A stretch of 51,047 nucleotides of DNA from Prevotella micans DSM 21469 = JCM 16134. Its GTDB lineage: Bacteria; Bacteroidota; Bacteroidia; Bacteroidales; Bacteroidaceae. Both the position numbers and the translations under genes were made by a program. A model generated the notes under the pieces. That model did not search any database, was not told where the DNA came from, and saw only the letters and a program-made list of their open reading frames with translations. The stretch lies in assembly GCF_000614105.1 (NCBI RefSeq), contig NZ_BAKH01000013.1:1-51047 (forward strand), written 5' to 3'. Below, piece by piece: positions 44,613 to 51,047 of the stretch. How positions within the stretch are numbered: position 1 is the first letter of the stretch; each line of letters starts with the position of its first letter.

Positions 44613-45481
44613 TTGTTTCGTTGAGCAAATAGGAACAATAATCTTCTAACGAAATCTTCGTCTGTGCCTATGGCCACATTGTCGACACTGCATTTTGAAA
44701 ATATGTCTGACAGCTTTTCTTGTCGGTCGAGCCAATATTGCTTGTGTGCGTTTCGGATTCTTTTATCGCCAGTATCGACATACATTTCATGCCCTGTTTC
44801 AGGGTCTAGAACTTTCAACAATCCCACGTCAGGAAGTTCCTTCGCACGCGGGTCGTAAACCTGAATGGCCACGACATCGTGCTTATTGGCCGCAATGCTC
44901 AGGGCGTCTTTGAAATCGTCTTTCACATAGAAATCACTTAGAATAAACGATGTGCATCGCCGTTTCATCACCTTGGTTAGAAATTCTATCGCGTTGCCAA
45001 GGTTGGTTCGCTTGCTCTCGGGCTGAAAGTCGAGCATCTCGCGAATAATATAGAGAATATGCTTCTTTCCTTTCTTAGGTGGAATATATTTCTCAACGTG
45101 ATCTGAGAAAAACACCACTCCAATCTTGTCGTTGTTCTGAATGGCCGAGAATGCAAGTGTAGATGCAATTTCAGTGAGCAAATCTTTTTTTAGCTGATTA
45201 ACGGTCCCGAAATCAAGCGAGCCACTCACGTCGACGAGTAACATGACGGTGAGTTCGCGCTCCTCTTCGAATACTTTTACATAAGGATGATGAAAACGAG
45301 CCGTAACGTTCCAGTCAATGTCGCGAACATCGTCACCGTATTGATATTCGCGCACCTCAGAGAAAGCCATACCGCGTCCTTTAAAAGCAGAATGATATTG
45401 ACCCGCGAATATGTCTCTACTCAATCCGCGCGCCTTTATCTCTATCTTCCGAACCTTCCGTAGGATGTCAGCTGTTTCCAT
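44609..45481 (-). CDS. DUF58 domain protein of the Bat operon
   Basis: 290 residues. The DUF58 hallmark YGDDVRDIDWNVTARFHHPY is at about residues 49-68, followed by an embedded VWA-like core (LLVDVSGSLDFG, then SFILSDFYVKDD). No signal peptide. DUF58 proteins are usually partners of MoxR ATPases, matching its position 15 bases after moxR. It overlaps the next gene by 4 bases. Confidence 0.92.
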   Translation of the reverse strand: METADILRKVRKIEIKARGLSRDIFAGQYHSAFKGRGMAFSEVREYQYGDDVRDIDWNVTARFHHPYVKVFEEERELTVMLLVDVSGSLDFGTVNQLKKDLLTEIASTLAFSAIQNNDKIGVVFFSDHVEKYIPPKKGKKHILYIIREMLDFQPESKRTNLGNAIEFLTKVMKRRCTSFILSDFYVKDDFKDALSIAANKHDVVAIQVYDPRAKELPDVGLLKVLDPETGHEMYVDTGDKRIRNAHKQYWLDRQEKLSDIFSKCSVDNVAIGTDEDFVRRLLFLFAQRNK

Positions 45482-45496
45482 AGTGTGCTTTAAAGA

Positions 45497-46492
45497 TTAT
45501 GGCACTTCAACCTTATTTATTATATCGCTTATGATTTGCTCGCTCGTAATATCGCTGGCCTCGGCTTCATACGACAATCCTATGCGATGCCTGAGCACAT
45601 CGTGAGCCATGGCTCTAATGTCTTCCGGAACAACATAGCCGCGTCTTTTAATGAAAGCATATGCTCTTCCGGCACGAGCCAGATTGATACTTGCACGCGG
45701 ACTTCCTCCGAAGGTTATCATCTGCTGAAGCTCACTCAAACCATAGCGTTCTGGGTATCGAGTTGCAAAAACAATGTCGGCAATGTATTGTTCAATCTTC
45801 TCATCAATATAAACTTCGTTCACAACCTGCCGTGCTTTCAGAATTTCGTTCATCCCCATCACCGGTTGAACCGTGGGCAGATGCTCATTAAGATTTTCTC
45901 TTATAACCAACTTTTCCTCCTCGAGAGTCGGATAGGTTATAATCACTTTCAGCATAAAACGGTCAACCTGCGCCTCTGGCAATGCATAAGTTCCCTCCTG
46001 CTCTATGGGGTTCTGCGTGGCCATAACAAGGAATGGGTCGGGCAACGTGAATGTTTGCTCGCCGATTGTAACCTGATGCTCCTGCATCGCCTCGAGCAAC
46101 GCACTCTGTACTTTCGCCGGGGCACGGTTAATCTCGTCGGCCAAAACAAAGTTTGCAAACACGGGTCCTTTCTTCACATGAAAACTTTCATCCTTTTGTG
46201 AATAAATTTGCGTTCCTATAACATCCGCCGGAAGGAGGTCGGGAGTGAATTGAATCCTGCTATACTTCGAATCGATAAGTTGCGACAGAGTTTTTATTGC
46301 AAGAGTTTTTGCCAGTCCCGGTACGCCTTCGAGAAGAATATGACCATCGCTGAGCAAACCAATCAACAACGAGTCTATGAGATGTTGCTGCCCTACGATT
46401 ACTCGGCTCATTCCTGTCACCAAATTAGTAACGAATGAACTCTGTTGTTCTATCCGCATATTCAATTCGCGGATGTCTATAGCTTCTGTCAT
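45497..46492 (-). CDS. MoxR-type AAA+ ATPase
   Basis: 331 residues. Walker A is GVPGLAKT (about residues 56-63), Walker B LADEINRAPAK (about residue 116), sensor MATQNPIEQEGTYALPEAQ and an arginine-finger region QVDRFMLKV. MoxR ATPases act as chaperone-like activators of VWA proteins, here the BatA and BatB genes. First gene of the operon; a minus-strand -7 box TACTTTTG lies at 46536-46543. Confidence 0.93.
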   Translation of the reverse strand: MTEAIDIRELNMRIEQQSSFVTNLVTGMSRVIVGQQHLIDSLLIGLLSDGHILLEGVPGLAKTLAIKTLSQLIDSKYSRIQFTPDLLPADVIGTQIYSQKDESFHVKKGPVFANFVLADEINRAPAKVQSALLEAMQEHQVTIGEQTFTLPDPFLVMATQNPIEQEGTYALPEAQVDRFMLKVIITYPTLEEEKLVIRENLNEHLPTVQPVMGMNEILKARQVVNEVYIDEKIEQYIADIVFATRYPERYGLSELQQMITFGGSPRASINLARAGRAYAFIKRRGYVVPEDIRAMAHDVLRHRIGLSYEAEASDITSEQIISDIINKVEVP

Positions 46493-46535
46493 TTTGAATA
46501 TTTTTTTATTGTAGTTCCTTTAAATATTGCGATGG

Positions 46536-46543
46536 CAAAAGTA
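46536..46543 (-). promoter_or_regulatory. putative -7 box for the Bat operon
   Basis: Minus-strand TACTTTTG matches TAnnTTTG and lies 44 bases upstream of the moxR start. No -33 consensus at the usual spacing. Confidence 0.45.
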
Positions 46544-46664
46544 CAATATATGAAAGCATGGCTAGGAAGAATCGTTTCTAAATTATATTAAAAAGAAATT
46601 GCCGGCTTATAGTCTGTAAAATTATAATAAAAGGATGTATACAAGTTCGTATATATGTACATAA

Positions 46665-46680
46665 TTGTATAATTTTACAA
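46665..46680 (+). promoter_or_regulatory. candidate ArgR operator (imperfect palindrome)
   Basis: TTGTATAATTTTACAA has 5-bp inverted arms and an A/T centre, 24 bases before the argR start. Preceding bases (GTATATATGTACAT) form a second, weaker palindrome. ArgR repressors typically bind paired A/T-rich palindromes in their own promoters, so this is a plausible autoregulatory site; not proven by sequence. Confidence 0.35.
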
Positions 46681-46704
46681 CCGCCGATAAATAATACTTT
46701 GAAT

Positions 46705-47232
46705 ATGAAAATCAAGAATAGTAGACTAGAAGCATTGAAGATGTTGCTTTCGAATTTGGAATTAAGTTCTCAAGACGAGGTATTGAAAGCGCTAAATAAA
46801 CAAGGTTTCAAACTGACGCAAGCCACTTTGAGCCGTGACATGAAACAACTGAAAGTGGCGAAAGCGGCCTCAACGAGTGGAAAATATATTTATGTTCTAC
46901 CGAGTGAAACAACGTATAAACGTGTAACAACGTCGCGTAGAACAGTAGATGTGAGGAAGCGTAGCGGATATTTATCGATACGTTTCGCCGGGCATTTGGC
47001 TATAATAAAAACTCGACCAGGCTGCGCAACGTCGCTAGCCTACGAACTAGACAACAGTGACCTCCCAGAGATTCTTGGAACTATTGCTGGCTACGACACC
47101 GTGTTTCTGGCTACTAAAGAGGGATATAATCACCGGGAGATTCTTCGTTTGTTATCGTATGTGATTCCCGAAATTGAATCTGACAGGCAGAACGATGTGC
47201 AAAAGAGAGAAGACCACGTAAATATGTATTAG
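46705..47232 (+). CDS. argR: arginine repressor family regulator
   Basis: 175 residues from the ATG at 46705; an in-frame TTG at 46699 is less likely. The winged-helix DNA-binding part has QDEVLKALNKQGFKLTQATL with the recognition-helix signature SRDMKQL (about residues 49-55). The C-terminal domain has the hexamerisation and arginine-binding signature GTIAGYDTVFLA. Here Tyr replaces the first Asp of the DD pair known from E. coli, so arginine affinity may differ. It is followed 2 bases later by a Rid-family gene in one operon, a notable pairing because no arginine-pathway enzyme is present in this window. Confidence 0.9.
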   Translation: MKIKNSRLEALKMLLSNLELSSQDEVLKALNKQGFKLTQATLSRDMKQLKVAKAASTSGKYIYVLPSETTYKRVTTSRRTVDVRKRSGYLSIRFAGHLAIIKTRPGCATSLAYELDNSDLPEILGTIAGYDTVFLATKEGYNHREILRLLSYVIPEIESDRQNDVQKREDHVNMY

Positions 47233-47234
47233 TA

Positions 47235-48251
47235 ATGAATACCTACCGAATATTGTCAGCCTCACCCGGAGGAAAATTCGAAGAGCAGCTCGAAAGTTTG
47301 AATACTGCTCTATTGCAATTTCTCGAGGACGAGAATAAACAAAAGCTGCAATATATAAAGGTATTCTTAAGTGATATTCAAAATCAATACGAGCCTCTAT
47401 TGACCAGCGAGCTATATAAAACATTTGCCAACAAAGCCCTAACTGTTGTTGGACAACCTCCACTAAATGGAAGCAAGATTAGTTTATTGATTATAACAGC
47501 CGACGAACAGCAAAAACAGCTATTACATGCCTTGCGCTTAACAGATGAAGAGGCTGGGACGGAAAATGTTTATGAACAAACTCTCCGTCTTTTTGAAATG
47601 TATATTGATGCTGCCAAAGTAGCCCGAACCAAGATGAAAACCCACCTCGTGCGCACATGGATTTATGTTGCTGACATTGACACGAATTATAGTAGTGTTG
47701 TGAAAGCCCGGAACGATATTTTCAGCAGACACGGTTTAACCCCAGAAACACATTTTATAGCATCCACAGGCATCGGCGGATATTCGGCCATACGACAGGC
47801 AAAGGTTGCAATCGACTTTCTGACATATCCAGATATTAAAGAGCACGACAAGAAATATCTTCAAGCGCTCAATCATCTTAATCCCACTCACGAATACGGC
47901 GTAGCGTTTGAACGTGGCACCCGCGTTAATCTCGGGGACGAACAGGAATATTTCATCTCCGGAACGGCAAGCATCGATAAGAATGGAAGCGTTCTGCATA
48001 TCGGCGATGTGAAGGCTCAAGCTATCCGACTGCTCGACAACATCGAAGCTTTACTAAAAGACGGAGAGGCCACACTTGAAGATGTGAACTATTTCGTAAT
48101 ATATTTGCGCGACCCTTCCGATTATTCAATCGTAGACGAATATATGCAGAATCGTTTTCCACGAACGCCACGCGTCATTGTCTATGCAAAAATTTGCCGT
48201 CCCGAATGGCTAATCGAGATGGAATGCACGGCAACAAGAAAATACTCCTAG
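47235..48251 (+). CDS. Rid-family protein with an N-terminal extension
   Basis: 338 residues. The N-terminal ~150 residues form an extra domain with no clear name, containing FLSDIQNQYEPL and ISLLIITADEQQ. The rest resembles a YjgF/RidA-type fold (TWIYVADIDTNYSSVVKARN, FISGTASIDKNGSVLHIGDV, then ATLEDVNYFVIYLRD). RidA enzymes deaminate enamine or imine metabolites. Size and layout also resemble the chorismatase group (FkbO/Hyg5/XanB2); I cannot choose between them by eye. It starts 2 bases after argR, so regulation by arginine status is possible. Confidence 0.78.
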   Translation: MNTYRILSASPGGKFEEQLESLNTALLQFLEDENKQKLQYIKVFLSDIQNQYEPLLTSELYKTFANKALTVVGQPPLNGSKISLLIITADEQQKQLLHALRLTDEEAGTENVYEQTLRLFEMYIDAAKVARTKMKTHLVRTWIYVADIDTNYSSVVKARNDIFSRHGLTPETHFIASTGIGGYSAIRQAKVAIDFLTYPDIKEHDKKYLQALNHLNPTHEYGVAFERGTRVNLGDEQEYFISGTASIDKNGSVLHIGDVKAQAIRLLDNIEALLKDGEATLEDVNYFVIYLRDPSDYSIVDEYMQNRFPRTPRVIVYAKICRPEWLIEMECTATRKYS

Positions 48252-48306
48252 GGCCGCAAGCAACACAGAAATTATTCCATTTACAACCAAAATAAAACTC
48301 ACGATT

Positions 48307-50735
48307 ATGAAAAAGAAAATGTTTCTGCTAATAGCTATTCTAGCTGTGACCATTAGCTCCCACTCACAAAACAAAAAAGTGATTCTGCCCGGCAAGGGAA
48401 AACTCGACATCGAAAAGTTCGACAAGAAGATCGATTTTAAGATGAACATTTCAGACTTATCGCTAAGCGAGCTCCGCGTTTTGCGTAACGCACTCGCCGC
48501 ACGACAAGGCTACATCTTCAAGAGCGCCGATCTGTATTCCATTTACCGACAAACATCATGGTATGACTCTCTGGTATACAAAAGACTCATAGCCGAAGAA
48601 AAATCGAATGGCAAATACGGATGGCAGAAAGACGGGCAATACAAGCGTTCCCAGCCAACTTATACGAAAGAGGAAATCGAGTTCATCCGTAAGATTGAAA
48701 GTCGCGAGGAACAACTCCGCAACGACAATCGGCTACCGAAAGGAGCCATCGTGAATGTGGACAATATCATTAATCCCTATCAGCTCGAAAACATTGACAA
48801 ACAACTATTCAATGCCCTCGGTCGAAACGGATTTGCAATCGTCCCGAACGACAGGCTCCAACTTTTCCACTTTTACGAGAAGAACGACTACTACAACTTC
48901 CCGAGTTTCGTTACCACCGACCTCTATCTTCAGCTTTTCCATCTTTATTTCGACTCATCGTTGCGCGACATTGAAGAAAACAAGCTCAATCCAATCGTCA
49001 TAAAGCTAAGTCAGCAAATGTTCGACAAGATGACCCAGATTGTGAATGACCCATCTGCCGGCAAGAGAACAAAAGCAACCGCAGCCTATTGTCAAGCATA
49101 TTTTGCCATAGCTCTGGCTTTGGCGCAAGACAAAATACCCGCGGGCATAACTCAACAATACCAGCAGACGGTCAAAGAAGAAATTAAAAAAGTGAACAAT
49201 TCGGAAAACGACTTCTCAAGCTATCTAGTTACACCAATGTGGAATTTTTCTACTCGCTCTTCCGTCCACGCGGTCACTACACCCGATCCGAGAAAATCAA
49301 ACGCTATTTCAAGGCGATGATGTGGTTGCAGACAGTGCCATTCATGCCCGACACCCACGACGGAGTACAACGGGCTGCACTCATTGCCAAAACCATCTGC
49401 ACCGACCAAAAACTAAGAAGCGCATACAACTCGCTCTTCGAACCGATGACTTTTTTATTCGGCGAACCCGACAACATCACAATCACACAAGTTTATGAAC
49501 TCATGAGGCCCATGGAGCAGAACACCGAGAAACTTTTCAAAAATGAAAAGGCCATGGACGAGCTCGCTGAAAAAATAACCCAACTCGCCAAGAAGCAAAT
49601 ACGCATCTTACCGAAAATCCAGAGAACCAACCCGTACAAAGTGAACTTCATGCCGCAACGTTACATGCCCGATGCAGAGGTGCTCAACGAAATGGTTGAC
49701 TTTGAAAGCAAAATATCGAAAAGAAGGCTCCCAAGCGGATTAGACGTCTTCGCAGCCATCGGATGTACCGCAGCCGAGCGAATTCTAATCGACGAACTCA
49801 GCGAAAACACAAAATGGGAGAAATTCACACCAACGCTCGAAAAAATGAAAACGTGCATGGGCCAAATCAACTGGGAAAAAACCGTGGCCAACAAATGGAT
49901 AAACTCCCTCGCCGAAATGAACCACGTAGCCCCGAATATGCCCTATTTCATGAAAACAAAACAATGGGAGAAGAAGAATCTCAACACATCGCTCGCATCC
50001 TGGGCCGAATTAAAGCACGACGCAATACTGTATGCCAAACAACCAATGGGAGCAGAATGCGGCTCGGGAGAAGATGTCCCAGACCCAGTGGTGAAAGGAT
50101 ACGTAGAACCGAATATTCGATTCTGGACAAAGGCCGTGGAACTCATCACGGCGCTCGACAAGGTCTACAAGAAATTCAACCTCACAACCGAGAAAACAAC
50201 CGCAACTACCAAACGAGTTAAAGAGATGGCCGAATTTCTGCTACGGATAAGCAAGAAGGAACTCGACCCCAATGCACCGGAATTAACCGACGAAGAGTAC
50301 GGGCAGATTGAAATCATCGGAGCAACATTCGAAAACATATCACTCGACCTGGTTCGCGAACCGAATGAAGAACTCAGCGGATGGGACGACGTTAGCGGAG
50401 CCGATAAATCAATCTCCGTCGTAGCCGACGTCTATACAGCCAACGCCCTGAACAATCCGCGCCATGCGATTCTATACGAAGGCGTAGGCCCGGCCTACGA
50501 AATCTACGTTGTCGTACAAATCGGCAAAGACCTCTACCTCACACGCGGAGCCGTGCTATCCTATCGCGAGTTCGAACGCCCATCCGACGAGCAACGCATG
50601 ACCGACGAAGAGTGGCAGGAAAAACTCAAGAAAAACACCACTCTCGGCACACCGCAATGGATGAACGAAATAATTGTTCCGCTCAAAATCCTCCCCGAAG
50701 AAAACGAAGAGCTCTTCTACAGTTCGGGCTGCTGA
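48307..50735 (+). pseudogene. secreted YARHG/DUF3160 protein, frameshifted
   Basis: Signal peptide MKKKMFLLIAILAVTISSHS, then a YARHG-like region (SLSELRVLRNALAARQGYIF, about residues 57-76) and the start of DUF3160 (FPSFVTTDLYLQLFHLYFDS). The frame breaks after YLVTPMWNFSTRSSVHAVTT, and the remainder continues in the next frame as VEFFYSLFRPRGHYTRSEKI. One missing A near 49236 (CCAATG for CCAAATG) would restore TPNVEFF and an 809-residue protein. Both halves are in good reading frame up to the join. The family is a secreted or lipid-anchored protein of unknown role. Confidence 0.85.
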
Positions 50736-50767
50736 TTCCGAGCCGTTCACCCCTACCCCATCACAAA

Positions 50768-50804
50768 AAATCCTATAAGCGCTCATTCGCTTATAGGATT
50801 TTTC
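50768..50804 (+). terminator. intrinsic terminator after the DUF3160 gene
   Basis: A 14-bp perfect stem (50768-50781 with 50788-50801), a 6-base loop and a short T-run lie 33 bases past the stop codon. Confidence 0.85.
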
Positions 50805-50919
50805 AAATCCGAACCGAAAAAAACACCTGCCGCCCAAGTCAGAGCCCGGCATTCTCGCCAAATCGGACGCCTAACGGATACAAGAAACTATCTGCAACGA
50901 AAATTTGTCCCCTGCGTAT

Positions 50920-51047
50920 TTCAGAAGTGGATAAAAAACTTTTTTTTTCGGCTCAAAAGTTCCCGGAGAACGGAAAAAACTCTTTTTTCGGGCCAAAAGT
51001 TCTTCGGGGTCGAAAAAACTTTTTTTTTCAGACCAAAAGTTCCCGGG
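50920..51047. repeat. array 6: 40-bp repeats running off the window
   Basis: CAAAAGTTC occurs at 50954, 50994 and 51034, exactly 40 bases apart, with related A/T and CGG-rich bases between (GGAAAAAACTC-type and a T-run). At least two complete units and part of a third are visible; the right end is cut. It lies downstream of the DUF3160 terminator. The 100 bases between the terminator and the array contain nothing I can identify. Confidence 0.85.

Noticed and set aside
46699..46704. TTG start for argR
   Set aside because: An ATG six bases downstream is the more usual start and keeps all of the family sequence.

Overview
The window looks like a chromosomal segment of a Bacteroidales bacterium, most likely Prevotella-like or a close relative. 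The gene families are typical of that order: an ExbB-ExbD-ExbD-TonB-PstS cluster, a full Bat aerotolerance operon (MoxR, DUF58, BatA-E), a glycine-lipid acyltransferase pair, MiaB, RibBA, and an M6 protease with a type IX-like C-terminal tail. Several genes carry the Bacteroidetes promoter signature (TTTG, about 19-20 bases, TAnnTTTG). No phage, plasmid, insertion sequence or cas gene was seen. Almost all genes are on the minus strand. The exceptions are the tRNA, the M6 protease and the argR-Rid-DUF3160 block.

Layout. 0.28-5.9 kb: TPR protein, PstS-like lipoprotein, TonB, two ExbD, ExbB. 6.1-9.3 kb: RibBA and an LptF/LptG permease, divergent from a tRNA with anticodon CAT. 9.6-12.9 kb: an unknown Bacteroidetes protein and a divergent secreted M6 metalloprotease, separated by a 41-bp-period repeat array. 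12.9-17.6 kb: TadA, YigZ/IMPACT, DUF1015, SerA, SerC. 17.8-21.4 kb: DbpA-like helicase and two secreted TPR proteins. 21.8-29.7 kb: an envelope block (DUF5672, GT2, LpxL-like acyltransferase, LTA-synthase-like sulfatase, MsbA-like ABC transporter) and MiaB. 29.7-31.6 kb: glsB/glsA. 31.7-32.9 kb: a gene-free composite repeat structure. 32.9-37.9 kb: sigma-70 factor, DedA, TPR protein, GlnS, PAP2 phosphatase. 37.9-46.5 kb: the Bat operon. 46.7-50.7 kb: ArgR, a Rid-family protein and a DUF3160 protein.

Two things stand out. First, six intergenic regions hold tandem arrays with unit lengths of about 40-42 bp (one of 22 bp). The arrays are unrelated in sequence but share a design: usually a short palindrome plus an A/T-rich linker at near-constant spacing close to four (or two) helical turns. 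The largest, at 31.74-32.86 kb, is 14 units of exactly 42 bp flanked by two inverted arms that are themselves about 41.5-bp repeats and match at 66 of 68 positions in their best part. In the two most divergent arrays the units vary strongly in sequence while the spacing has no indel, which suggests selection on spacing. I do not know their function.

Second, five conserved genes (glsB, dedA, batB, batA and the DUF3160 gene) each appear exactly one base short, at a short homopolymer, and reading in one base would restore a family-length protein. This points to sequencing indels, or else to multiple recent frameshifts.
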